In this document: piece after piece, positions 15,307-22,518 of the stretch | How the letters are laid out: the number at the start of each line of letters is the position of its first letter | Position numbering within the stretch: the stretch's first letter is position 1 | NCBI GenBank assembly: GCA_004554085.1 | Contig: SFNY01000039.1 | Span: 1 to 31,941, forward strand | From: Clostridiales bacterium | GTDB lineage: Bacteria; Bacillota; Clostridia; Christensenellales; Aristaeellaceae | Length of the DNA stretch: 31,941 nt | Direction: 5' to 3' | Translations under genes and position numbers: made by a program | Notes under the pieces: model-generated | The model's input: only the letters and a program-made list of their open reading frames with translations | Told to the model about the DNA's origin: nothing | Databases searched by the model: none

Positions 15307-16059
15307 ATGGAAATTCGTTACTACAAGCACTACAGCGGCTATCTGCAGCGGGACATGGAATTCAAGGTCTACGGCCACCGCGGCAAGCCCGTTCTGTTCA
15401 TCCCCTGCCAGGCAGGGCGCTTCTGGGACTTTGAGTCCTTCCGCATGATCGACACCTGGGCCAAGTGGATCGACGCGGGCCTGGTGACGGTCTACTCCTG
15501 CGATACCATCGACGGCGAGACCTACGCCAACTTCGGCGGCGACTGCGCCTGGCGCGTGCAGCAGCACGAGCGCTGGTACCACTACATCGTGGACGAGCTG
15601 GTGCCCTTCATCAAGCACCTCAGCGGCGAGCGCAACGGCTTCGACCAGCCGATCATCACCTTCGGCTGCTCCATGGGCGCAACCCACGCGGGCAACCTGT
15701 TCTTCCGCCGTCCGGATCTCTTCGGCGGCGTGCTGGCCCTCTCCGGCCTGTACGACCCCGGCGACTTCTTCGGCGACTACATGGACGAGACGCTGTACAA
15801 CAACTCGCCCAACCTGTTCCTGAAGAACATGCCCTGGGATCACCCCTACATCCAGATGTACAACGAGCGCAAGATGGTGTTCTGCGTGGGCCAGGGTGCC
15901 TGGGAGGATGAGCTGAAGGCCTCCACCGGACGGCTTGCCCAGGTCGTGCGCGAAAAGGGCATCCACGCGCAGGTGGACTTCTGGGGCTACGACGTCAACC
16001 ACGACTGGGATTGGTGGTTCCGCCAGTGCGACCACTACGTTCCCCAGTTCCTCTATTAA
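15307..16059 (+). CDS. Esterase-family alpha/beta hydrolase 2
   Basis: The 250-residue protein is a second PF00756-type hydrolase, clearly different in sequence from its neighbour. It begins MEIRYYKHYSGYLQRDMEFK; the segment GKPVLFIPCQAGRFWDFESF replaces the usual first strand and oxyanion region. ITFGCSMGATHAGNLFF holds the GxSxG nucleophile (about residue 121), and the catalytic histidine is probably in GYDVNHDWDWW. No signal peptide is present. A GGAG site precedes the ATG at 15307; the frame continues back into the preceding gene without a better start. It lies 34 bp after esterase 1 and 45 bp before the ATP-grasp gene, in the same operon. Whether it is a hydrolase or an acyltransferase cannot be told. 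Confidence 0.86.
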   Translation: MEIRYYKHYSGYLQRDMEFKVYGHRGKPVLFIPCQAGRFWDFESFRMIDTWAKWIDAGLVTVYSCDTIDGETYANFGGDCAWRVQQHERWYHYIVDELVPFIKHLSGERNGFDQPIITFGCSMGATHAGNLFFRRPDLFGGVLALSGLYDPGDFFGDYMDETLYNNSPNLFLKNMPWDHPYIQMYNERKMVFCVGQGAWEDELKASTGRLAQVVREKGIHAQVDFWGYDVNHDWDWWFRQCDHYVPQFLY

Positions 16060-16104
16060 AGCCAGCGCGATTCACAGCGGTCAAACCACAAAGGAGCGGT
16101 ACGC

Positions 16105-17301
16105 ATGAAAAACTTCATCTTCATCTCCCCCAACTTCCCGGACAACTACTGGCACTTCTGCGCAGAGCTCAAGAAGAACGGCCTGCGCGTGCTGGGCATC
16201 GGCGACTGCCCCTATGACCAGCTGCGCACCGAGCTGCGGGACAGCCTCACGGACTACTACAAGGTCACAAGCCTCGAGAACTACGACGAGGTCTTCCGTG
16301 CGGTCGCCTTCCTGACCTACAAGTTCGGCAAGATCGACTGGCTGGAGTCCAACAACGAATACTGGCTGGAGCGCGACGCCATGCTGCGCACCGCCTTCAA
16401 CATCACCACCGGCCAGCAGTCCGCCGACATGGAGAAGATCAAGCGCAAGTCCGCCATGAAGGCCTACTACGCCCAGGCCGGCATCCCCACCGCGCGCTAT
16501 CATCTGGTGGAGGACTACGAGGCCACCAAGGCCTTCGCCCATGAGGTGGGCTATCCCGTGGTCGTGAAGCCCGACAACGGCGTTGGCGCGAACAACACCT
16601 ACAAGCTCAAGAGCGACGCGGATCTGGACTACTTCTTTGCCACCAAGGACAGCAACCTCTACATCATGGAGGAGTTCGTCAATGGCGAGGTGCGCACCTA
16701 CGACGGCATCATCGATTCCAAGGGTGAGCCGATCTTCGAGACCGGCAACGTGACTCCCAACTCCATCATGGACGTGGTCAACGACAGCGACAACTCCATC
16801 TACTACATGGTGCGCGCGCTGCCCGAGAAGATGCGCGATCTGGGCCGCCGCACGGTGAAGGCCTTTGGCGTGAAGAGCCGCTTTGTGCACCTGGAGTTCT
16901 TCGTGCTCAAGGAGGATCAGCAGGGCCTGGGCAAGAAGGGCGACATCATCGGCCTGGAGGTCAACATGCGTCCCTCCGGCGGCTACTCCCCCGACATGTA
17001 CAACTTCGCCAACGAGGTGGACGTGTACAAGATCTGGGCGGACATGGTGGCCTACGACAAGAGCACCATGCCCATGGATCGTCCGCACCACTACTGCGCC
17101 TACTGCGGCCGCCGCGACGGCAAGAACTTCGTCATGGACGACGCGGCCATCCGCGCGAAGTACGGCAAGAACCTGAAGATGTGCGAGCGCATTCCGGACG
17201 CTCTCGCAGGCGCAATGGCGAACCAGATGTACCTGTGCAACTTCGACACCAAGGAGGAAATGCAGCAGTTCTACGCCGATCTGCTGGCCACCCGCGATTG
17301 A
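16105..17301 (+). CDS. ATP-grasp ligase, carbamoyl-phosphate-synthase-like
   Basis: The 398-residue protein has an N-terminal pre-ATP-grasp domain (MKNFIFISPNFPDNYWHFC), then an ATP-grasp domain. KSAMKAYYAQAGIPTARYHL and GYPVVVKPDNGVGANNTYKL give the ATP-binding lysine and glycine-rich loop (about residues 150 to 170), IMEEFVNGEVRTYDGII the hinge, and GLEVNMRPSGGYSPDM the metal-binding Glu/Asn pair (about residue 290). Near the C-terminus is a YCAYCGRR dicysteine. ATP-grasp enzymes join a carboxylate, as acyl phosphate, to an amine, thiol or other nucleophile. As third gene of the operon with two esterases, it probably makes the bond that they act on or prepares their substrate. It is not purK, ddl or carB. 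Exact role unknown. Confidence 0.86.
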   Translation: MKNFIFISPNFPDNYWHFCAELKKNGLRVLGIGDCPYDQLRTELRDSLTDYYKVTSLENYDEVFRAVAFLTYKFGKIDWLESNNEYWLERDAMLRTAFNITTGQQSADMEKIKRKSAMKAYYAQAGIPTARYHLVEDYEATKAFAHEVGYPVVVKPDNGVGANNTYKLKSDADLDYFFATKDSNLYIMEEFVNGEVRTYDGIIDSKGEPIFETGNVTPNSIMDVVNDSDNSIYYMVRALPEKMRDLGRRTVKAFGVKSRFVHLEFFVLKEDQQGLGKKGDIIGLEVNMRPSGGYSPDMYNFANEVDVYKIWADMVAYDKSTMPMDRPHHYCAYCGRRDGKNFVMDDAAIRAKYGKNLKMCERIPDALAGAMANQMYLCNFDTKEEMQQFYADLLATRD

Positions 17302-17337
17302 TTTTGCAGATTAACCCCCGCGCAACCTGTCTGCGTA

Positions 17338-17366
17338 TTGACTTTGTGCCCGGTTCGCGCTATAAT
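17338..17366 (+). promoter_or_regulatory. Promoter for the SCIFF peptide gene
   Basis: TTGACT (17338), 17 bases, perfect TATAAT (17361), 31 bp before the ATG. Confidence 0.82.
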
Positions 17367-17397
17367 ATTTCACATGAATAAAGTGGAGGTAACGACA

Positions 17398-17550
17398 ATG
17401 AAGCATATCCAGACCATCGAAACCCGCAACCTGTGCGAGAGCGCCAAGAACGGCGGCTGCGGCGAGTGCCAGACTTCCTGCCAGTCCGCTTGCAAGACCA
17501 GCTGCGGCATCGCCAACCAGAAGTGCGAGAACACCAAGGAGAGCAAGTAA
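17398..17550 (+). CDS. SCIFF ranthipeptide precursor
   Basis: The 50-residue peptide starts MKHIQTIETRNL, the near-invariant leader of SCIFF (six Cys in forty-five) peptides, and contains CGECQTSCQSACKTSC followed by GIANQKC. I count seven cysteines: 13, 21, 24, 28, 32, 36 and 43; the last six match the family set and Cys13 is extra. The maturase installs cysteine thioether cross-links; in the studied Clostridium thermocellum peptide the acceptor is a threonine just after the cysteine equivalent to Cys36, where this peptide has glycine. GGAGG precedes the ATG. The product's role in the cell is not known for any species. A strong terminator separates it from the maturase gene. Confidence 0.95.
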   Translation: MKHIQTIETRNLCESAKNGGCGECQTSCQSACKTSCGIANQKCENTKESK

Positions 17551-17562
17551 TTTGTCATCACC

Positions 17563-17591
17563 AAATGCCGCCCGGCGGGCGGCATTTTTTT
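17563..17591 (+). terminator. Terminator between SCIFF peptide and maturase
   Basis: AAATGCCGCCC pairs perfectly with GGGCGGCATTT around a three-base loop, followed by a run of Ts. The 3' arm with its T-run, GCGGGCGGCATTTTT, is repeated immediately downstream (17593 to 17606). It should make full-length maturase mRNA rarer than precursor mRNA. Confidence 0.9.
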
Positions 17592-17641
17592 GCGGGCGGC
17601 ATTTTTCGGGCACAGGCCCAGATAAAAAGGAGAAGCAATAC

Positions 17642-19024
17642 ATGATTCATCAGTTTCAGCTCGGCGGCTACAACATCGTACTGGACGTGTGCTCCGGCTC
17701 GGTTCACGCGGTGGACGAAATCGCCTACGAGATCATCGCCCGCTTTGAGGGCGCAGACCGCGAGGCCGTGATCGACGCCGTTGCGGAGAAGTTTTCCGAT
17801 CGCGAGGACGTGACCCGCGCGGACATTGAGGAGTGCTACGATCAGGTCTGCGCGCTGCGGGACAGCGGCAAGCTCTTTTCGCCCGACACATTCGAGCCCA
17901 TGGCCGGGGCGCTGAAGGCGCGCACCTCCGGCGTGATCAAGGCGCTGTGCCTGCACGTGGCCCACACCTGCAACCTGAACTGCGCCTACTGCTTCGCCAG
18001 CCAGGGCAAGTACCACGGCGACCGCGCGGTGATGTCCTTTGAGGTGGGCAAGCGGGCGCTGGACTTCCTGATCGAGCACTCCGGCAGCCGCCGCAACCTG
18101 GAGGTGGACTTCTTCGGCGGCGAGCCGCTGATGAACTTTGACGTGGTGAAGCAGCTGGTGGCCTACGCCCGGAGCATCGAGAAGGAGAAGGGCAAGAACT
18201 TCCGCTTCACGCTGACCACCAACGGCATGCTCATCGACGACGACGTGATCGACTTCGCCAACCGGGAGATGAGCAACGTGGTGCTCAGCCTGGACGGCCG
18301 CAAGGAGATCCACGACCGCTATCGCGTGGACTACGCCGGAAACGGCAGCTGGGAGAAGGTCGTGCCCAAATTCCAGAAGCTGGTTCAGGCACGCGAGGGC
18401 AAGAATTACTACATGCGCGGCACCTTCACCCACGCCAATCCCGACTTCCTCAACGACATCCGCCAGATGCTGGATCTTGGCTTTACCGAGCTGAGCATGG
18501 AGCCCGTGGTCTGTGCGCCCGGCGATCCCGAGGAGCTGACGCAGGACGATCTGCCCGTGGTACTCAAGCAGTACGAGGAGCTGGCCGAGCTGATGCGCAA
18601 GCGCGACCGCGAGGGCCGTCCCTTCACCTTCTACCACTACATGATCGACCTCACCGGCGGCCCCTGCATCTACAAGCGCATCTCCGGCTGCGGCTCCGGC
18701 ACCGAGTACATGGCCGTCACCCCCTGGGGCGACCTCTACCCCTGCCACCAGTTCGTGGGCGAGGAGAAGTTCCGGCTGGGCGACATCTACAACGGCGTGA
18801 CAAATACCGAGATTCAGGACGAATTCGCCTCCTGCAACGTCTACGCCCGCCCCGAATGCCGCGACTGCTGGGCGAAGCTCTACTGCTCCGGCGGCTGCGC
18901 GGCCAATGCCTACCACTCCACCGGCTCCATCCGCGGCGTGTACAAGTACGGCTGCGAGCTGTTCCGCAAGCGCATGGAGTGCGCCATCATGCTGGCCGTG
19001 GATCGCGCCCTCGGTAACGATTGA
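17642..19024 (+). CDS. SCIFF radical-SAM maturase (CteB type)
   Basis: The 460-residue enzyme forms thioether cross-links in the adjacent precursor. Residues 1 to about 90 (MIHQFQLGGYNIVLDVCSGS) are the peptide-recognition region. The radical SAM cluster motif CNLNCAYC (CX3CX2C) is at about residue 110. Then come FFGGEPLMNFDVV and TTNGMLIDDDVIDF, as in the family. The SPASM-like C-terminus carries the auxiliary-cluster cysteines in GPCIYKRISGCGSGTEYMAV, YPCHQFVG, CNVYARPECRDCWAKLYC and SGGCAANAY. The start at 17642 has AAAGGAGAAG upstream; the frame continues into the terminator hairpin, which is unlikely to be translated. Its stop codon overlaps the start of the next gene by one base. Acts in the cytoplasm and needs reductant and S-adenosylmethionine. 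Confidence 0.96.
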   Translation: MIHQFQLGGYNIVLDVCSGSVHAVDEIAYEIIARFEGADREAVIDAVAEKFSDREDVTRADIEECYDQVCALRDSGKLFSPDTFEPMAGALKARTSGVIKALCLHVAHTCNLNCAYCFASQGKYHGDRAVMSFEVGKRALDFLIEHSGSRRNLEVDFFGGEPLMNFDVVKQLVAYARSIEKEKGKNFRFTLTTNGMLIDDDVIDFANREMSNVVLSLDGRKEIHDRYRVDYAGNGSWEKVVPKFQKLVQAREGKNYYMRGTFTHANPDFLNDIRQMLDLGFTELSMEPVVCAPGDPEELTQDDLPVVLKQYEELAELMRKRDREGRPFTFYHYMIDLTGGPCIYKRISGCGSGTEYMAVTPWGDLYPCHQFVGEEKFRLGDIYNGVTNTEIQDEFASCNVYARPECRDCWAKLYCSGGCAANAYHSTGSIRGVYKYGCELFRKRMECAIMLAVDRALGND

Positions 19025-20364
19025 TGAACGCGCCCATCTGCGACTTCGTGCGCTCCTACGCCGCCCGACAGGCGCTGCGGCTGCACATGCCCGGCCACAA
19101 GGGACGCGGCCCGCTGGGAATGGAGACGCTGGACATCACCGAAATCCCCGGTGCGGACAGCCTGTACGAGGCCAGCGGGGTGATCCGGGAGAGCGAGGAG
19201 AACGCCTCCCGGCTCTTCGGCTGTCCCACCCTCTACTCCACGGAGGGCTCGTCGCTGTGCATCCGCGCGATGCTGCATCTGGCGTTGCTGCACGCGAAGG
19301 CGCAGGGCCGCAGGCCGCTCATCGTCGCCGGGCGTAACGCCCACAAGACCTTCTTGAGCGCCGCGGCGCTGCTGGATCTGGACGTGGTCTGGCTCAACCC
19401 TGCGCCCGGGGATTCCTACCTGAGCTGCAGCATAACGCCTGACCGGCTGGACGCACTGCTGAACCGTCTGAATGAGCCGCCCGCTGCGGTGTACCTCACC
19501 AGCCCGGACTACCTGGGCAACACCGTGGACGTCGCGGCCATCGCGGAGGTCTGCCACCGCCGGGACGTGCTGCTGCTGGTGGACAACGCCCACGGCGCGT
19601 ACCTGCGCTTCCTGAATCCGTCCCGGCATCCCATCGATCTTGGCGCGGATATCTGCTGCGATTCCGCCCACAAGACCCTGCCGGTGCTCACCGGCGGCGC
19701 ATACCTGCACCTCTCCCCTTCTGCGCCGCAGCTCTGCTTCGATCAGGTCCGCACGGCGCTTGCGCTGTTCGGCTCCACCAGCCCCTCCTACCTGATCCTG
19801 CAATCGCTGGATGCGGCGAACGTGGCCCTCGGCGACGGCTACCGGGATTCTCTGGCGCGCTTCACCGCAGAAGTGGATGTCCTGAAGGCGCGCCTCATCG
19901 AAAAGGGCTGGCAGCTTCAGGGCAACGAGCCGCTGAAGTTGACCCTGCGCGCGAAGCCCCGGGGCTACACGGGCACGGAGCTTGCCCAGGCGCTGGAGGA
20001 TCATAACATCGTGTGCGAGTTCGCTGACCCGGACTTTCTGGTGCTGATGCTCACGCCCGAGGTCGGTTCCGACGGCCTCGCAAGGCTGGAAACTGCGCTG
20101 AACGCGCTTTTGGTACGACCAACCATACAGGACGAGCCCCCCGCATTCCATGCCGCCACGCGCGTCCTGTCCATCCGGGAAGCGGCGCTCTCCCCCTGCG
20201 AGACGCTGCCGGTGGAGCGCTGCCTGGGCCGCATCCTGGCCGCCGCAACGGTGGGCTGTCCTCCTGCGGTGCCGATCCTGGTCTGTGGCGAGCGCATCGA
20301 CGAACACGCCCTCGCCTGCTTCCGCTACTACGGCATCGAGACCTGCACTGTGGTGCGCGAATAA
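19024..20364 (+). CDS. Orn/Lys/Arg decarboxylase-like PLP enzyme
   Basis: The 446-residue protein belongs to the fold-I decarboxylase family (YaaO/SpeA-like, group III). LRLHMPGHKGRGPLGMETLD is the diagnostic N-terminal segment, YSTEGSSLCIRAML the phosphate-binding region, LLLVDNAHGAYLRF holds the PLP-binding aspartate and alanine/histidine, and CCDSAHKTLPVLTGGAYLHL the Schiff-base lysine (about residue 220). Arginine or lysine decarboxylation would make agmatine or cadaverine for polyamine synthesis; substrate is not certain. Its ATG overlaps the maturase stop (TGATG), so translation is coupled. In many Firmicutes a related gene lies beside tmk and holB instead. A terminator follows. Confidence 0.88.
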   Translation: MNAPICDFVRSYAARQALRLHMPGHKGRGPLGMETLDITEIPGADSLYEASGVIRESEENASRLFGCPTLYSTEGSSLCIRAMLHLALLHAKAQGRRPLIVAGRNAHKTFLSAAALLDLDVVWLNPAPGDSYLSCSITPDRLDALLNRLNEPPAAVYLTSPDYLGNTVDVAAIAEVCHRRDVLLLVDNAHGAYLRFLNPSRHPIDLGADICCDSAHKTLPVLTGGAYLHLSPSAPQLCFDQVRTALALFGSTSPSYLILQSLDAANVALGDGYRDSLARFTAEVDVLKARLIEKGWQLQGNEPLKLTLRAKPRGYTGTELAQALEDHNIVCEFADPDFLVLMLTPEVGSDGLARLETALNALLVRPTIQDEPPAFHAATRVLSIREAALSPCETLPVERCLGRILAAATVGCPPAVPILVCGERIDEHALACFRYYGIETCTVVRE

Positions 20365-20367
20365 AGT

Positions 20368-20407
20368 ACATCCTCCGCACGGAACTACTCCGGCGGAGGA
20401 TGTTTTC
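20368..20407 (+). terminator. Intrinsic terminator
   Basis: ACATCCTCCGC pairs perfectly with GCGGAGGATGT around a 14-base loop, then TTTC. It ends the decarboxylase-like gene and overlaps the last codons of the convergent nucleotidyltransferase gene. Confidence 0.82.
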
Positions 20408-20818
20408 ATATTCCCTTTTGGTCGATGATCGCGACCTTTTCGTCCCTTCCCATCAGTTCATAGTACCTGCGCCACAGCGCCACGGAGTGCAGCGGAACCC
20501 GTTCGCCGTACACCTCCGCATATTCCGCGACCTGCGAAGGCTCCAGCTCGCAGTCGTACACCCTGCCGTCGCGCACGATTGCGTAGCCGCCCATCATGTC
20601 CACGTCCACGCCGTCGATTGTGAACTCCCGGAAGCGCTTCGTCGCATAGCTACCCCGCGTGGATGGCTGAAGGCTGCCCATGGAACGCAGGATGCCCTCC
20701 ATTTTCTCCGCGTCGCCAACGGTCACCAGCAGGTCGACGTCGTGAAAATCGTCCACATAGCCCTTGAACCAGAGCAGCAGCGATGCGCCCACGGCCCAGC
20801 TCAGGTGGACGCCATCAT
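20406..20818 (-). CDS. Nucleotidyltransferase-like protein with frameshifted start
   Basis: The readable frame encodes about 137 residues with LSWAVGASLLLWFKGY, then DDFHDVDLLVTVGDAEK. This GxSLL...DxD arrangement is that of small nucleotidyltransferase (Pol beta-like, AbiEii/MNT type) domains, with the metal-binding Asp pair in DVDLLV. No ATG lies in this frame. A perfect AGGAGG is followed by ATGATG, but that frame stops after five codons; adding one G to the GG at 20811 to 20812 would give ATG ATG GGC GTC and restore the protein from 20818. So the gene is either broken by one base, misassembled, or started from TTG at 20834. It overlaps the aldo/keto reductase stop, so both would be translated together. 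Function unknown; no partner HEPN gene is adjacent. Confidence 0.65.
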
Positions 20819-21906
20819 TGCACCTCCTGTTCAAACGCCCGCGCAAGCTCCCGCAGATGCCCCGGCACATCCAGCTTCTGCGGACAGATTCGCGCACAGG
20901 CCCCGCAGCCGATGCATGTGCCCGCATGGTTCGAAAGCTCCGCGTAGGCGTGCTCCAGCTTCCACTTCTCGCCCGGACTGCGCCGGTATTCGTTGTACAG
21001 CGCAAAGCAGGCCGGAATCGGGATGCGCTGGGGACAGCCGTCCAGGCAGTAGCCGCAGCCGGTGCAGCCCACCGCCGTGACGCTTCGGATGCGCTCCGCC
21101 GCCCGCAGCAACGCCACGCATTCCGCATCGGAAAGCGGCGGCATGTCCCGCAGGTTGTCCTCGATCTGTGCAATCGCATTCATGCCGCTAAGCACCGTCT
21201 CCACCCCCGGCAGATTGGTCACAAAGCGCAGCGCCCAGCGCGCAGGACGCGCCTCGGGATCCAGTGCGCGCAGAACCGCCGCCGCATCGTCCGGCAGCGA
21301 CGCGAGGTTTCCGCCCTTCACCGGCTCCATCACCACGATGCTCACGCCGTGCTTCCGCGCGACCTCCCAGCAGCAGCGGGACTGGATGACCGCGCTCTCC
21401 CAGTCCAGATAGTTGATCTGAAGCTGCAACAGCTCCACCTCGGGGTGCTCCGTCAGGATTTGATCCAACAGTGCCGCGTCGTCGTGGTAGGAAAAGCCGA
21501 TGCGCCGCGCCCTGCCCTGTTTCTTCAGCTCCCGCAGGAAGCCGAAGCCGTCCCACGACCCGCAGGCGGCATAGTTTTCCCGATCCAGGCCGTGGAGCAG
21601 ATAGACATCAAAGTCATCCACGCCGCAGCGCTCCAGCTGCTCGGCGAAGATGCGTGCGCAGTCCTCCCGGCTGTGCACCAGCCAGGTTGGCAGCTTGTTC
21701 GCGATCCTGAAATCATCCCGGGGATGGCGCTTCACCACGCACTCCCGCAGCGCGCGCTCACTCTCGCCGCCCAGATAGGTGTAGGCCGTGTCGAAATAGC
21801 TGCCGCCCAGCTCCAAAAAGCAGTCCGCAAGGCGACACACCTCCGCCCGATCGACCTGATCCCCCGACATGGGCAGGCGCAGAAAGCCAAAACCCGTCTT
21901 GTTCAT
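20815..21906 (-). CDS. Aldo/keto reductase with C-terminal 2x[4Fe-4S] ferredoxin domain
   Basis: The 363-residue protein starts MNKTGFGFLRLPMSGDQVDR. The reductase domain (about residues 1 to 270) has GGSYFDTAYTYLGGESERAL with the catalytic Asp39 and Tyr44, a lysine in RIANKLPTW, and the histidine in DVYLLHGLDREN. The C-terminal part has two cluster motifs, CTGCGYCLDGCPQ (about residue 286) and CIGCGACARICPQ (about residue 335). This combination is typical of anaerobes. The ferredoxin part could pass electrons to or from a flavin or NADPH-dependent reduction; the substrate is not known. GGGAGGG precedes the ATG at 21906. It is divergent from the thioesterase gene. Confidence 0.93.
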   Translation of the reverse strand: MNKTGFGFLRLPMSGDQVDRAEVCRLADCFLELGGSYFDTAYTYLGGESERALRECVVKRHPRDDFRIANKLPTWLVHSREDCARIFAEQLERCGVDDFDVYLLHGLDRENYAACGSWDGFGFLRELKKQGRARRIGFSYHDDAALLDQILTEHPEVELLQLQINYLDWESAVIQSRCCWEVARKHGVSIVVMEPVKGGNLASLPDDAAAVLRALDPEARPARWALRFVTNLPGVETVLSGMNAIAQIEDNLRDMPPLSDAECVALLRAAERIRSVTAVGCTGCGYCLDGCPQRIPIPACFALYNEYRRSPGEKWKLEHAYAELSNHAGTCIGCGACARICPQKLDVPGHLRELARAFEQEVQ

Positions 21907-21940
21907 GGGAAACCCTCCCGATTCTCTTTCGATTCCGCCC

Positions 21941-21969
21941 TTGCTTCCAGCAAAAAAACGTGTTATACT
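21941..21969 (+). promoter_or_regulatory. Promoter for the thioesterase gene
   Basis: TTGCTT (21941), 17 bases, TATACT (21964), 31 bp before the ATG. Confidence 0.7.
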
Positions 21970-22000
21970 GCTGCATATCCTACCAAAGGAAGTGGATTTC

Positions 22001-22468
22001 ATGGCGGAGCGAATCATGAAGCGCGTGGCGGACTCCTACACGACACAGGTACAGCTGCTGACACAGGCCAATCTGAACGGCTACAACCGGCTCTTCGGCG
22101 GGCAGCTGATGAGCTGGATGGACATCGTGGCCGCGGTCTGTGCGCGCAGGCATTCCGAGCGCAACGTGACCACCGTGCGCGTGGACGGCCTGGAGTTCCG
22201 CGCACCCGCCCACGCCAACGACACGCTGGCGCTCACCGCCCACCTCTGCTACGTGGGCCGCAGCTCCATGGACGTGTGCGTGCACGTGTACGTGGAGGCG
22301 CTCTGCGGCGGTCGCACGCTCATCAACCAGGCCCACTTTACGATGGTTGCCCTGGATGAGAACGAGCAGCCCACGCCCGTTCCTGGGCTGTTGCTGGAGA
22401 CCGACCAGCAGCGTGCCGAGTGGCAGGAGGCCGTCGCCCGGCGCAAGGGCGAGATCGTCTCGCTATAA
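22001..22468 (+). CDS. Hotdog-fold acyl-CoA thioesterase
   Basis: The 155-residue protein is of the YkhA/YciA acyl-CoA thioesterase type. LTQANLNGYNRLFGGQLMSW contains the conserved N-x-x-G/F-GG-L segment, with MDIVAAVCARRHSERNVTTV forming the long hotdog helix. VDGLEFRAPAHANDTLALTA and GRSSMDVCVHVYVE are the core strands. Such enzymes hydrolyse short to long acyl-CoA to free acid and CoA in the cytoplasm, probably as hexamers. The ATG at 22001 has AAAGGAAG upstream. It forms a single-gene unit with its own promoter and a terminator. The acyl chain preference is unknown. Confidence 0.9.
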   Translation: MAERIMKRVADSYTTQVQLLTQANLNGYNRLFGGQLMSWMDIVAAVCARRHSERNVTTVRVDGLEFRAPAHANDTLALTAHLCYVGRSSMDVCVHVYVEALCGGRTLINQAHFTMVALDENEQPTPVPGLLLETDQQRAEWQEAVARRKGEIVSL

Positions 22469-22481
22469 ATCTTGTCAGCAA

Positions 22482-22509
22482 GCCCCCGGAGAAGTGCTTC
22501 CCCGGGGGC
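22482..22509. terminator. Hairpin terminator between convergent genes
   Basis: GCCCCCGG pairs with CCGGGGGC around a 12-base loop. The following AATCTTGTTT is only moderately T-rich. It lies between the thioesterase gene and the convergent FGGY kinase gene. Confidence 0.65.
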
Positions 22510-22518
22510 AATCTTGTT

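Noticed and set aside
20406..20818. MNT/HEPN toxin-antitoxin pair
   Set aside because: A nucleotidyltransferase domain is present, but no HEPN gene adjoins it; the overlapping partner is an aldo/keto reductase.
20764..22359. Plus-strand open frame of 531 codons
   Set aside because: It is antisense to the aldo/keto reductase and then runs out of frame through the thioesterase gene.
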